A stretch of 64,000 nucleotides of DNA, from positions 1 through 64,000 of the forward strand of contig CAVQIM010000006.1 in assembly GCA_963712595.1 (NCBI GenBank). The letters are read 5' to 3'. The first letter of the stretch is position 1. Every line of letters begins with the position of its first letter. The position numbers and the translations under genes were made by a program. Shown here piece by piece: positions 51,960-61,727 of the stretch. The DNA is from VRUE01 sp963712595 (lineage in GTDB: Bacteria > Actinomycetota > Thermoleophilia > Solirubrobacterales > 70-9). Under the pieces are notes generated by a model. It saw nothing but the letters and a program-made list of their open reading frames with translations. It was not told where the DNA came from and ran no database searches.

Positions 51960-52027
51960 GGGCCGCCGGGGGAGCCCCGGCGGACACTCAGCGCGAAGCG
52001 CGTCCGCCGGGGCTCCCCCGGCGGCCC
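51960..52027. terminator. 26-bp-stem palindrome between convergent genes
   Basis: Arms 51960-51985 and 52002-52027 (GGGCCGCCGGGGGAGCCCCG... and its inverse) pair perfectly; the loop contains a mini-stem GCGC-gaa-GCGC. It ends 8 bp before the UDP-xylose synthase stop. Possibly a bidirectional terminator or another repeat family member. Confidence 0.8.
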
Positions 52028-52034
52028 ACCCCGC

Positions 52035-52982
<948 letters not shown>

Positions 52983-53156
52983 CGGTGCCGATGCTATCGG
53001 CCGCCGCCGCCCGCCGCAGCCTGGGTGCAATTAGCGCAATTTGCGGGATCTCTGCCCGATCACTCGTCCAGGTGGGGGGAGAGCCCTTCGCCGCCCGCGC
53101 ATTGGATTGGCATGTTTGGACCGCAGATCTGAACCGACGCAGGAGAGTTCGGTCGA

Positions 53157-54446
53157 GTGAGGCAGGGGCGGGAATCGAAGCTTGGAGAGGCAACGCGGCT
53201 CGGCGATCCCAAGAGGCGCCTGCCGACCAGCGACGCTGCCCGCAAGCGCGCCGCGGTCGAGATGATCGCCCGACATGAGGCCGTGCTGAAGCGCACCGCC
53301 CGGCGCTACTCGCTCGATGCCGATGACGCGGACGACGCCTACCAGCGGGCGCTGGAGATCGTCCTCACCAAAGCCCCGACCACCGATCCGCGCGAGCTGA
53401 TCCGCTGGACGCAGACCGTGACCAAGCACGAGGCACTTGCGGTGCGGCAGAGCCGCGAAAGGCTGCTTGGGTCTCGCAGCGCCGGAGGAGGAGGTGGCGA
53501 ATGGGATCCGGTGGCGCTGATCCCGGCCTCGACCGACGGCCCCGACGAGCAGGCCGAGCGGCGCGAGGCGATCGGCCGCAGCCGCGAGGCGTTGCGCGCC
53601 CTGAAACCGGCCCAGCTGCGCGCTCTGACCCTGCTCGCGGAGGGCTACTCCTACGCCGAGATCGGCGAGATCACCGGCTTCAGCAGGACCAAGATCAACC
53701 GCGTCCTGGCCGAGGGGCGAGAGCGCTTCCGCAGCCTGCTCTCCAGCAGCGAGGACGGCAGCCGCTGCCGCCATCTGCGCCCGTTGCTCTCTGCGGTCTG
53801 CGACGGGGAGGCGAGCCCGGAGGAGGAGGCAGAGGTGCGCGAGCACCTCCGCGCCTGCGCCCACTGCCGCTCGACCATGCGCACGTACAAAGCGGCGCCG
53901 CGGATCGCGGCCGGCCTGATTCCGGCGCTCCCCGCCTCGCGCTCGATGCTCGAGCGAGCGCAGGACTTCCTCGCCGGGTTGGGCTCGCGCCTCCCCGGCA
54001 TCGGCGGCGATTCCCCGGCCCAGATCGCCGCCGCCGGTGGCTCGAAAGGGGCGGGGGTGGCTGCTCTCGCCAAGCTGCTCGCCGTGTGCGCCGGAACGGC
54101 GGGCGGGGCTGCCGCCTGCGTCGCCACCGGGGTGGTTCCGTCACCGGTCGGTGCGCCCCCGAGCCAGGCTCAAAGGCCCCAGGCCAGCCGCTCCGCTACC
54201 CGCCCGGTCGAGGCGCCGGCCGAAGCGGCGGTGCAGTACCAACCCGCCCCGCCAGCCGAGGCGCCGCCCAAGGCGACCGATCGGAACCCGCCCCAGCCGG
54301 AAACCGAAGCCCCGGTCGAGCCTGAAATCGCCTCTACCGCCGGAGCGGTCGAATACGAACCCCCACCCGCACCGCCGCCAGCCGCCCCGGTCGAAGCCCC
54401 AAGCGCCGGCTCCAGCGGCTCGCCGGCCGGGGAGTTCGGGCCATGA
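53157..54446 (+). CDS. ECF-like sigma factor fused to zinc-finger anti-sigma and TM tail
   Basis: 429-aa protein. Sigma region 2-like 'LKRTARRYSLDADDADDAYQRA' (residues about 42-65), region 4 HTH 'LLAEGYSYAEIGEITGFSRTKINRVLAEGRERF' split across about 160-192, a zf-HC2-type ligand set H-x-C and 'HLRACAHC' (about 203-240), then a Gly/Ala hydrophobic segment (about 300-325) and a Pro-rich outer tail. Transcription factor and membrane-tethered inhibitor are thus one chain, implying proteolytic or conformational release. It overlaps the following secreted-protein gene by 4 bp, its likely partner. Confidence 0.82.
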   Translation: MRQGRESKLGEATRLGDPKRRLPTSDAARKRAAVEMIARHEAVLKRTARRYSLDADDADDAYQRALEIVLTKAPTTDPRELIRWTQTVTKHEALAVRQSRERLLGSRSAGGGGGEWDPVALIPASTDGPDEQAERREAIGRSREALRALKPAQLRALTLLAEGYSYAEIGEITGFSRTKINRVLAEGRERFRSLLSSSEDGSRCRHLRPLLSAVCDGEASPEEEAEVREHLRACAHCRSTMRTYKAAPRIAAGLIPALPASRSMLERAQDFLAGLGSRLPGIGGDSPAQIAAAGGSKGAGVAALAKLLAVCAGTAGGAAACVATGVVPSPVGAPPSQAQRPQASRSATRPVEAPAEAAVQYQPAPPAEAPPKATDRNPPQPETEAPVEPEIASTAGAVEYEPPPAPPPAAPVEAPSAGSSGSPAGEFGP

Positions 54447-56440
54447 GGACGGGGAAGCGGGCAGTCGCCTCCCTCCTCACGGCGCTGCTCGCAGTCGCCG
54501 GCTCGAGCGGGGCTGCGGCGGGCGCCGGGCTGCAGCCGATCGACCTGCGGGTCGACGGCGGCGAGGAAACCTGGCGCCCGAGTCCCAGCTTCTCGCTGCG
54601 CTGGCGAAACCCGACGGACGGCCCCGCCGTCGCCGCGGTCCACTACCGGCTGCTCGAACCCTCCGGGGCCGTATCGGTCGCGGACACGAGGATCGGCTGG
54701 GCCGCGACCTCGATCGAGGGGCTCCACGTTCCCTTCGCCCCCGGCGCCTACACGGCCGAGGTCTGGTTGGAGGACGCCAACCACGAAGTGGGGGCGCCCG
54801 TCCCCGCCAAGTTGCGCTTCGACCGTACCGCGCCAGGGCAGGTCGAGCCGCTCCCGGTCGCCGGCTGGATCGGTCGTACCGCGTTTCCGTACGCCCTGCG
54901 TCTCGGTCATCCCGGCGGGTCCGAGCCGCTCTCCGGCATCCGCGGCTACGCCGTCTCGATCGACCGTACCCCCGGGGGGAGTCCCTGCGCCGGGGCGAGC
55001 ATGTGCGACGAATCGGAGACGGACCTGCGCGGCGGGGTGAGCGGGGACTCGCTCACGCTCGTCGACCTACCCGAGGGATCAAGCTACGTCCACGCGGTCG
55101 CCGTCTCCGGGGCGGGGATGCGCTCGGCGCTCGTCGGCACGACGGCCCTGCGGGTCGACAAGACCGATCCCATCACGCGGCTCGCCGGCGTCCCGGCCGG
55201 CTGGGCCAACCAGCCGGTGACGCTGGTCGCGACGGCCACCGACGCGGCCTCTGGCATGGTTGGCGATGGGCACGGGCCCGCGCCGCTGACGGCGATCAGG
55301 ATCGACGACGACCCGCCCGTTGCGGCGGTCGGAGACAGCGTTACGGCGATGGCGATCGCCTCCGGGATCCACACGGTCGCCTACTACGCACGCGACGCCG
55401 CGGGCAATGTTCCCGACGGCGCCGGCGCCAACGGCCAGGCCAACCACCAGCCGGCGCGAGCGCTGGTCAGAGTCGATCGCGATCCCCCTCGGCTCGCCTT
55501 CGCCGGGGCGCAGGACCCTCGGGACCCCGAGCGGATCGAGGCGAATGCCTCCGATGCGCTCTCCGGCCTCGACCCGGGCCGAAGCACGATCTCGGTGCGC
55601 CGAGCCGGGTCGCGCGACCGCTTCCAGGCGCTGCCGACCGAGACCGGCGGCGGCCTGCTGCATTCACGCTGGGATTCGGACGCCTTCCCCCCTGGCGAGT
55701 ACGAGTTTCGCGCCGTCGCCTATGACCTGGCCGGCAACGAGGCCTCGGCCACGAACCGCGGCAACGGCACGGCGATGGTGCTGCGCAGCCCACTCAAGGT
55801 GTCGACCCGACTCATGGCCGGGCTTGGAGGCCAGCGTGCGCAGGCGAGCACGGCGCCCTTTGGACGTGGTGCGGCGTTCAGCGGTCGCCTGATCGCGGGC
55901 CGCAGGACGCCGCTCGCCAATGTGGCGGTGCAGGTGATCGAGCGCTTCGAGGAAGGGGTCGAGCCGCAAGAACGAACCTCGATCGTGAGAACCGGAGAGA
56001 CCGGCGGCTTCCACCTCCACCTCGCGCCCGGCCCAAGCCGCCAGATCGTCGCCGTCGCCGCGCCCACGGCGACGCTGCGCGGCGCCAGCGCCGGGCCGTT
56101 GATGATGGACGTGCGGGGATGCCTGCACCTCGGCGTCTCCGCGACCACGGCGGCGATCGGCGGAGCCCCGGTCGTCTTTCGCGGCAAGGTCGCGACCGGC
56201 GGCGCCACGATCCCCCGCGACGGCAAGGTGGTGCAGCTGCAATTTCGCCTTGCCGGGCTGCCGTGGACCGAGTTCCGCACGATCCGAACCGATCGCCGCG
56301 GGCGCTTCCGCTACGCCTATCGCTTCGCCGACGACGACAGCCGCGGCGTGCTCTTCCAGTTTCGCGCCTACGCCCCGGCGCAGGCCGGCTGGCCCTTCGA
56401 GCCAGCCGGCTCGCTGCCGGTTGCGGTACGCGGTCGCTAG
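54443..56440 (+). CDS. Large secreted Ig-like protein
   Basis: 665-aa exported protein with signal peptide 'VASLLTALLAVAGSSGAAAGA' (about 8-29). Several Ig/Fn3-like beta-sandwich modules follow, recognised from 'YTAEVWLEDANHEVG', 'DKTDPITRLAGVPAGWANQPVTLVATATDAASGM', 'AYYARDAAGNVP' and 'YEFRAVAYDLAGNEAS'. C-terminal carboxypeptidase-regulatory-like domain 'LANVAVQVIERF' and 'FRTIRTDRRGRFRYAYRF'. Translationally coupled (ATGA) to the sigma/anti-sigma fusion, so it is probably the surface or sensory partner of that regulator. Its TAG stop lies in a CTAG site joined to an IS-end fragment. Confidence 0.82.
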   Translation: MRTGKRAVASLLTALLAVAGSSGAAAGAGLQPIDLRVDGGEETWRPSPSFSLRWRNPTDGPAVAAVHYRLLEPSGAVSVADTRIGWAATSIEGLHVPFAPGAYTAEVWLEDANHEVGAPVPAKLRFDRTAPGQVEPLPVAGWIGRTAFPYALRLGHPGGSEPLSGIRGYAVSIDRTPGGSPCAGASMCDESETDLRGGVSGDSLTLVDLPEGSSYVHAVAVSGAGMRSALVGTTALRVDKTDPITRLAGVPAGWANQPVTLVATATDAASGMVGDGHGPAPLTAIRIDDDPPVAAVGDSVTAMAIASGIHTVAYYARDAAGNVPDGAGANGQANHQPARALVRVDRDPPRLAFAGAQDPRDPERIEANASDALSGLDPGRSTISVRRAGSRDRFQALPTETGGGLLHSRWDSDAFPPGEYEFRAVAYDLAGNEASATNRGNGTAMVLRSPLKVSTRLMAGLGGQRAQASTAPFGRGAAFSGRLIAGRRTPLANVAVQVIERFEEGVEPQERTSIVRTGETGGFHLHLAPGPSRQIVAVAAPTATLRGASAGPLMMDVRGCLHLGVSATTAAIGGAPVVFRGKVATGGATIPRDGKVVQLQFRLAGLPWTEFRTIRTDRRGRFRYAYRFADDDSRGVLFQFRAYAPAQAGWPFEPAGSLPVAVRGR

Positions 56441-56452
56441 GTGTAATTCCTA
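56437..56452. mobile_element. Orphan IS481-type end fragment
   Basis: CTAGGTGTAATTCCTA is identical over 16 nt to the right terminus plus target site of the IS at 35039-35059 (inverted). Nothing else of the element remains; the flanks are two convergent genes. Probably a relic of a past insertion, or a target bearing an IS tip. Confidence 0.5.
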
Positions 56453-56454
56453 GA

Positions 56455-56880
56455 TCAGACCGGCAGCAGGTCGATCGCCCTGCGCACCCGCTGCTCGATC
56501 TCCTCGCGGTTGCGCTTCAGGGTCGTCTCGACCGTGCGCTGGCGCTTGCGCGCCTCGCGCTCGACTCGGTTGCGGGTCTTACGCGCCTCGGTGGTCGCGC
56601 GTTTGCGCGCGGTGGCGCCGCGGCGCTCGGTGCGCTTGACCCGGCGGCGCAGCTCGGTGCGGTAGGACTTGAGCTGTTTCTCGGCCCCGGAGCGAGCGGT
56701 GAAAGGCTCGACCAGCTCGGTGACACGGTCGGTGACCGTGAGCACGGCGCCGACCGGCAGATCGACCGCGGTCTCGGCGACGGTGCGGGCTTGTTTCGGG
56801 GTCTTGGCTACGGGTTTGGCACCGGCTTTCGCTTTCGGCGCGGTGCCGTTGCTCTTGCTGCCTTTGCTCTGCGTTGCCAT
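56455..56880 (-). CDS. SOS-box-controlled basic helical protein
   Basis: 141-aa, Lys/Arg-rich protein. Ala/Lys N-terminal tail (about 1-35, histone-H1-like), short hydrophobic 'LPVGAVLTVTDRVTELVEPF' and a long charged coiled coil (about 65-130) rich in 'RKR' and 'RRRVKR'. It resembles nucleoid-associated or HbhA-like proteins; DNA binding is inferred from charge only. Two LexA-type boxes lie 60-90 nt upstream of ATG 56880, so it should be DNA-damage inducible. Confidence 0.75.
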   Translation of the reverse strand: MATQSKGSKSNGTAPKAKAGAKPVAKTPKQARTVAETAVDLPVGAVLTVTDRVTELVEPFTARSGAEKQLKSYRTELRRRVKRTERRGATARKRATTEARKTRNRVEREARKRQRTVETTLKRNREEIEQRVRRAIDLLPV

Positions 56881-56940
56881 TTAAAAGATGTTCCCTTCGA
56901 TCTCGGATTTCCTGCCTCGGCGTTCGCGTTCGCACTCTAG

Positions 56941-56971
56941 CGAACATACGTTCTCAGCGAACACATGTTCT
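56941..56971 (-). promoter_or_regulatory. Tandem LexA (SOS) boxes
   Basis: CGAACATACGTTCT (56941-56954) and CGAACACATGTTCT (56958-56971) both fit the Gram-positive LexA box CGAACNNNNGTTCG/T, centres 17 bp apart. The only start downstream on the minus strand is the basic protein at 56880; the IMPase gene ends at 56985 and is not controlled by this site. Confidence 0.8.
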
Positions 56972-56984
56972 AAACACCGGTTCC

Positions 56985-57812
56985 TCAATCGGTTACGGCA
57001 GAAGAGGCGATCGCCATGCCCCGCTCCCCGGCCGCAGCGACGATCGGGTAACGCACGTCGAGGGCGAGCGAGGCCTCGCTCAGGGAGAGCTCACCGAAGG
57101 AAACCAGACCGCCCGCCTCGCGGGCGATCAGCTGCGCCGCGGCTATGTCGACCGAGCGGCAGGGCCGCAAGCTGACCATCGCATCGAAGCGGCCGGCCGC
57201 CACGTAGGCGGCGGTGATCGCGATCGAGCCGACCACGCGCATGCGGTAGACGCGACCGCGGAGCGCCGCCAGGGCAGCCTGGGCACGGTCGGGCTCCGCT
57301 GCCTCGACCCCGAGCAGCTCCAGCTCCTCGCGGTCCTCGGCGACGCCAATGCGCTCGCCGTCCAGGCTGGCGCCGCCGCCGCGGCTGGCGGCGAACTCCT
57401 CGCCGGCGCCGAAGTCGAAGACGTAGCCGAACTCGACCTCGGCCATCGAGTCGCCGGAGGCGACCGCGAGGCTGAGGCTGTGGGCCGGGAGCGTGCGGCG
57501 GGCGTTGAGCGAGCCGTCGATCGGATCGATCACTACCCGCGCCGGTCCGCCTTCGCCGAAGCTGACCTCGCCGCGCTCCTCCGAGACGGCGACGAAGGAG
57601 GCGCCCTGCGCCGCCAGCTCCTCCAGCTCGGCGAAGACGACGTCCTCGCAGCGGCGGTCGATCGCGAGGGTGCGATCGCCACCCTTCCCCACCCCCTCGT
57701 AAACGGTGCGGGCCTCGACCCCGCGCACCTCTTCGAAGATCGCCCGCTGCGCCGCGACGACGCGGCGGCAGATTCCCAGCCAGTCTGCGGAGAAAACGTC
57801 CAAGCAGGTCAT
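56985..57812 (-). CDS. Inositol monophosphatase family protein
   Basis: 275-aa protein. Metal motif 1 'EER' (near 78) and 'VVIDPIDGSLNARR' (DPIDG, near 92); the second motif is 'CRSVDIAAAQLIAREAGG', with Ser-Val-Asp replacing the usual Trp-Asp. Mg-dependent phosphatase of inositol phosphate, fructose-1,6-bisphosphate or PAP type. ATG 57812 chosen; a longer start at 57830 is possible. Divergent from the helicase at 57847 by 34 bp. Confidence 0.83.
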   Translation of the reverse strand: MTCLDVFSADWLGICRRVVAAQRAIFEEVRGVEARTVYEGVGKGGDRTLAIDRRCEDVVFAELEELAAQGASFVAVSEERGEVSFGEGGPARVVIDPIDGSLNARRTLPAHSLSLAVASGDSMAEVEFGYVFDFGAGEEFAASRGGGASLDGERIGVAEDREELELLGVEAAEPDRAQAALAALRGRVYRMRVVGSIAITAAYVAAGRFDAMVSLRPCRSVDIAAAQLIAREAGGLVSFGELSLSEASLALDVRYPIVAAAGERGMAIASSAVTD

Positions 57813-57846
57813 CCTATGGAGGGCGCGCAATCGCTAGCGTTGGACC

Positions 57847-60699
57847 ATGCTCGCCCTTGCCGAGAAACAGGAACGCGCGGTTCGACACGGAGAGGGACCG
57901 CTGCTTGCCCTCGGCCCGGCCGGAACTGGCAAGACCGAGGCACTCGCAAGGCGCCTGGCGCGCCTGGTCGGCGACGGCGTGCCCGCCGAGAGGGTGCTCG
58001 TCTTCGCCTCGAACCGCTCGACGGCGCGGCGACTGCGGCAACGCGCGGAGGCCCTGCTCGACGGGCCATACGAGGAGCTCTGGATCGACACCTGGCAAGT
58101 ACTGGGCGAGCGGTTGCTGCGCGAGCATGCGACCGCCGCCGGCCTCAACCCCTTCTTCGTCGTCCTCGGCCCCGCCGAGCGGCTGGCGATGCTGCTCGAG
58201 CGCCTCGACGACCTTCCGCTCCGCCATCACGAGATCCGCGGCAACCCAGCCGGACTGCTGGCGCGGCTGCTGCAGCAGGTCGACGAGCTGAAGGTCGGCT
58301 CGGAGCCGCCCGAGCCCGAGCTGGCGGAGTTCTGCGCCGCCCACGACCGCATCCTGGCCGAGTCGGGCAACCTCGACGGGGCGGACGTGTTCTTGCTGCT
58401 CGGCAAGCTCCTGCACGAGCGGGCCGAGGTGCGGGCAGAGATCGCCGCTCGCTTCCGCTACGTCATGGTCGACGAGCTCGAGGACACGAGCGCGGCTCAG
58501 CGCGCGGCCCTGGCCGGTCTCGTCAGCGACAACCCGAACGTGGTCTATGGCGCCGAGGAGGGACACGCGACCGAGTGGTTCCGCGCCCTGCATCCGACGG
58601 GTGAGGTGGTCCCGCTGGAGCAGCGGTTCCGCCAGCCAGCGCCGCGGTTCTGGCGCTGCCGCAACGAGCGGGCGCAGGCCCAGGCCGTCGCCCGCGAGGT
58701 CGAGCACATGCTCGGCGCCGGGGCCTCGGCGGAGAGCATCTGCGTGCTGGTCGGGGATCCGGCGGCCGACGGCGGGGCAGTGACGGCGGCGATGGAGGAG
58801 CGGGGGGTGCCGTTTCACCTCTCGGGCCCGGCGGCGCTGTTCCAGCGCCCGGAGGTGCGCGACGCGATCGCCTGGTTGCGGGTGCTCGCGGATCCCGACG
58901 ACTCGGCTGCCGCCGCGCGCGCCCTGACCCGGCCCCCGGTCGAGCTGCGAGCAGCCGATCTGGCACGGCTGACGACGATCTCGCGCCGGCGCAAGGTCGA
59001 CATGGTCTCCGGCTGCGAAGCGGCGCTCGAAAGCCCACAGATCCCACCCGAGGGCCGTGAGCGGATTCAGTCATTCCTGAAGCTCTACGGCGAAGCCTCG
59101 GCGGCGATGGAGGAACGGCGTGCCGACGTCTTCGTCCGCCGGCTGATCGAGCGAGTCGGCCTGCGGCGGCAGCGGCTTTTCGCCGCCGAGCCGGAGGTGG
59201 CGGAGCGGCTGCTGGGCCTATCGCGCCTGGCCGAGCTCGCCACCTCCTGGGCGCGACGCGAGCCGCACGGGTCGACACGGGCTTTCGTCCGATACTTGAG
59301 CGCGGTCGCCGAGGCGGGCGTCGAGCTCGTGGGCATCGAGGAGCCGGCGTCCCCTGGGGCCGTCCAGGGCCTCGCCCGGGCTGCGGCCAAGGGGATGGAC
59401 TTCGAGCATGCCTTCCTGCTCGGCCTCGAGCGCGACGACGGCGCCGAGCGAATCGGCGTCCCCGCCCGGGCGACCGTGATCTACGCCCGGGTCGAGCGCG
59501 ACGACAGCGGAGAGGCCAGGCCCTCTCGCTTCTATGAGAGCGCCCTGGCCGCAACCGGTGGCGAGGAGGAGCTGCACGAGGAGGAGCTCTTCGGCCCGGC
59601 GGAGGGGCTTCACGCGACCTACCGCAAGCTCCGCGAGGAGGTGCTGGAGGCCTCCTGGAGAGCGGGGCGGGAGCTCTCCGAGCCGCGGCTCGACACCGTC
59701 GTCGACGTCAACCGGGCGATCGCCCGCCACCTCGAGCTGCTGAAGCTGGCGGCGCTGGCGCAACGACCGGGCGAGGAGGCCACGGTCGAGGCGGTCGAGG
59801 CGGTCAACGGCCTTCTGCGGCAGATCGCAACCCCCGAGCAGCAAGCCGAGCTCGACGCCTCGCCCCTCGACGCCTACCTGCTCGACTCAGAGCGCGAGCG
59901 CGACGGGCGGCGCCGGCTGATCGCCGCCCGCCACGAGCCCTCGCTCGAAGCCTTCCTGCCGCGACGCGGCGACGGCGCGCTCAGCCTCTCGGCTTCCGAC
60001 CTCGACCTCTACCTCACCTGCCCGCTCAAGTACAAGTTCGCCCGCGTCTTCGGCATCCCCCAGGAGCCGACGATCAACCAGCGCTTCGGCATCCTCATCC
60101 ACAACGTCCTCGAACGCTTCCACAAGGACGGCGGTCCCGATGCCGAGGACGGGCTGGAGCGCCTGATGGACCTCTTCGAGGCGGGTTGGCGCCGCTCCGG
60201 GTTCGGCTCCAGCGACGACGAGCTGCAGTTTCGCGACCGCGCTCGCGAGGCGATGCGCCTGTACTGGGAGCGCGAGAGCGTTGCCGAGGGCGAACCGGTG
60301 TGGCTCGAGCGGAAGTTCGACATCCGCATCGGGCCTCACCACGTCCGCGGCCGGGTCGACCGGGTCGACCGGCTCGGCGACGGCAGCCACGAGCTGATCG
60401 ACTACAAGACGGGCGAACGCAAGAGCGAGGCCGACCTCGCGAGCGACCTGCAGCTGGCGCTCTACCGGCTGGCCGCGCGCGAGGCCTGGGACCTGGAGGT
60501 GGGGAGTGGCAGCTACTACTACGTGCTCGACGCCGACAAGGTCGCGGCGCCGATCAGACCCGACGACGCCGAGCGGGTCGAGCGGACCGTGCTCGAGGTC
60601 GGCGAGGGGGTGCTGGGGCAGGACTTCGAGCCGCGGCCCTCGGCTGCCGTCTGCGGCTGGTGCGACTACCGGCTGATCTGCCCGGCTGCCGAGGGTTAG
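57847..60699 (+). CDS. Divergent UvrD-like helicase with C-terminal RecB-type nuclease
   Basis: 950-aa protein. Walker A 'GPAGTGKTEAL' near residue 23; motif II is 'VMVDELEDTSAAQ' (usual Gln replaced by Glu) near 208; motif III region 'VVYGAEEGHA' is altered; 'LEQRFR' near 258; motif V-like 'AAKGMDFEHAFLLGLE' near 515; a canonical motif VI is not visible. The C-terminus has a RecB-type nuclease: 'LSASDLDLYLTCPLKYKF', 'HELIDYKTGE' and 'CGWCDYRLIC', with four Cys fitting an AddB/AdnA-type Fe-S cluster. A DNA repair role is inferred; helicase activity may be weak or lost. Confidence 0.8.
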   Translation: MLALAEKQERAVRHGEGPLLALGPAGTGKTEALARRLARLVGDGVPAERVLVFASNRSTARRLRQRAEALLDGPYEELWIDTWQVLGERLLREHATAAGLNPFFVVLGPAERLAMLLERLDDLPLRHHEIRGNPAGLLARLLQQVDELKVGSEPPEPELAEFCAAHDRILAESGNLDGADVFLLLGKLLHERAEVRAEIAARFRYVMVDELEDTSAAQRAALAGLVSDNPNVVYGAEEGHATEWFRALHPTGEVVPLEQRFRQPAPRFWRCRNERAQAQAVAREVEHMLGAGASAESICVLVGDPAADGGAVTAAMEERGVPFHLSGPAALFQRPEVRDAIAWLRVLADPDDSAAAARALTRPPVELRAADLARLTTISRRRKVDMVSGCEAALESPQIPPEGRERIQSFLKLYGEASAAMEERRADVFVRRLIERVGLRRQRLFAAEPEVAERLLGLSRLAELATSWARREPHGSTRAFVRYLSAVAEAGVELVGIEEPASPGAVQGLARAAAKGMDFEHAFLLGLERDDGAERIGVPARATVIYARVERDDSGEARPSRFYESALAATGGEEELHEEELFGPAEGLHATYRKLREEVLEASWRAGRELSEPRLDTVVDVNRAIARHLELLKLAALAQRPGEEATVEAVEAVNGLLRQIATPEQQAELDASPLDAYLLDSERERDGRRRLIAARHEPSLEAFLPRRGDGALSLSASDLDLYLTCPLKYKFARVFGIPQEPTINQRFGILIHNVLERFHKDGGPDAEDGLERLMDLFEAGWRRSGFGSSDDELQFRDRAREAMRLYWERESVAEGEPVWLERKFDIRIGPHHVRGRVDRVDRLGDGSHELIDYKTGERKSEADLASDLQLALYRLAAREAWDLEVGSGSYYYVLDADKVAAPIRPDDAERVERTVLEVGEGVLGQDFEPRPSAAVCGWCDYRLICPAAEG

Positions 60700-60717
60700 G
60701 GATCAAGGGACCAGGGT

Positions 60718-60812
60718 TGTTGGCCCGCGGGTCCTGTCATGGGGAGGGGGACTGCGGGCGGGCAGGTTTGTCCGTTCTCGGCCCCCTCCCCATGCCACCC
60801 GCGGGTGAGACG
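60718..60812. repeat. GCGGGTCCTGTC-family element between convergent genes
   Basis: Starts TTGGCCCGCGGGTCCTGTC, ends GCCACCCGCGGGTGAGACG, with inner arms ATGGGGAGGGGG / CCCCCTCCCCAT. Closest relative of the copy in the kgd linker; shares both ends with unit B. Separates the helicase and PAC2 genes and could terminate both. Confidence 0.78.
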
Positions 60813-60816
60813 CCTG

Positions 60817-61680
60817 TTACTGATCGCCCTGCTGTCGCAGGAAATGCTGGAAGTCGCGGGCGATCGTGTCCGCAGACGGGAGGTCCTCGGGGCCTTCCAG
60901 CTGCTCGGATTGTTCGGACTCGATCCTCTCCACCAGCTCCTCGATCTCGGGGTTGGCGGCCACGGCGCGGCTGATCTGCTCCTCGTAGCTAGCCGTTTCC
61001 TCCTCCAGCTCGGTGGCATCGACGGCGATGCCGGTGAGGCCCTCGAGCCGGCGCAAGAGGGCGAGGGCGGCCTTCGGGTTTGGCACGGCAGCGACGTAGT
61101 GGGGGACGGCGGCCCAGAGCGAGGCCGACGTCATCCCCACCTTGCGGCAGCAGTCGTGGACGACTCCGACGATCCCGGTCGGCCCCTCGTAGCTGGAGCG
61201 CTGCAGGTCGAGCTCCTCGACCAGCTTCTCGTCGGAGGCGAGGCCGGTGATCGGCACCGGCAGCGTGTGGGAGACCTCGGCGATCAGCGCTCCCAGGGTG
61301 ATCACCATCTCAACCCCGAGGGCGTCGGCGGCGGTGGCGATCGTCTCCGAGAAGGTGCGCCAGCGGAGGTTCGGCTCGGTGCCGTCGAGCAGGATGAGAT
61401 CGCGGTCGGCGGCGGGCACACGGGCGGCGATCAGGTTGTTGTGCGGCCAATCGATGCGGCGAGCCTGGCCCTCGCTGAGGACGATCGTCGGCCGGGTCGC
61501 CTGGAAGTCGAAGTAGTCCTCGGCATCGACCTCGGCGATCAGCTCGGAGTCGAAGGCGTCGACAACCGCTGTAACGGCCGTCGACGCCGCTGCGGCAGCG
61601 TCGTTCCAACCGCGGAACGAGCAGACCAAGATCGGCCTGCGGAGCTGCGGGACATCGCCTTCCCAGCGGAGTGAATCCAC
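60817..61680 (-). CDS. PAC2-family protein
   Basis: 287-aa protein of the PAC2 (proteasome assembly chaperone-like) family found in actinobacteria: 'ILVCSFRGWNDAAAAAS' at residues about 18-34, 'LDGTEPNLRWRTFSE' near 95, 'ITLGALIAEVSHTLPVPITG' near 128, and 'GVVHDCCRKVGMTSASLWAAVPHYVAAVPNPKAAL' in pieces near 175. C-terminal acidic coiled region. Biological role in bacteria uncertain. GTG start at 61680. No proteasome genes in the window. Confidence 0.88.
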   Translation of the reverse strand: MDSLRWEGDVPQLRRPILVCSFRGWNDAAAAASTAVTAVVDAFDSELIAEVDAEDYFDFQATRPTIVLSEGQARRIDWPHNNLIAARVPAADRDLILLDGTEPNLRWRTFSETIATAADALGVEMVITLGALIAEVSHTLPVPITGLASDEKLVEELDLQRSSYEGPTGIVGVVHDCCRKVGMTSASLWAAVPHYVAAVPNPKAALALLRRLEGLTGIAVDATELEEETASYEEQISRAVAANPEIEELVERIESEQSEQLEGPEDLPSADTIARDFQHFLRQQGDQ

Positions 61681-61727
61681 ACTTTGAGACTACCGATGGG
61701 CCGCGGGAGCGCAGCCCGGCGAGGGCG

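Noticed and set aside
54037..55725. 562-aa plus frame across the sigma and Ig-like genes
   Set aside because: Arg/Pro-rich shadow spanning two coupled genes.
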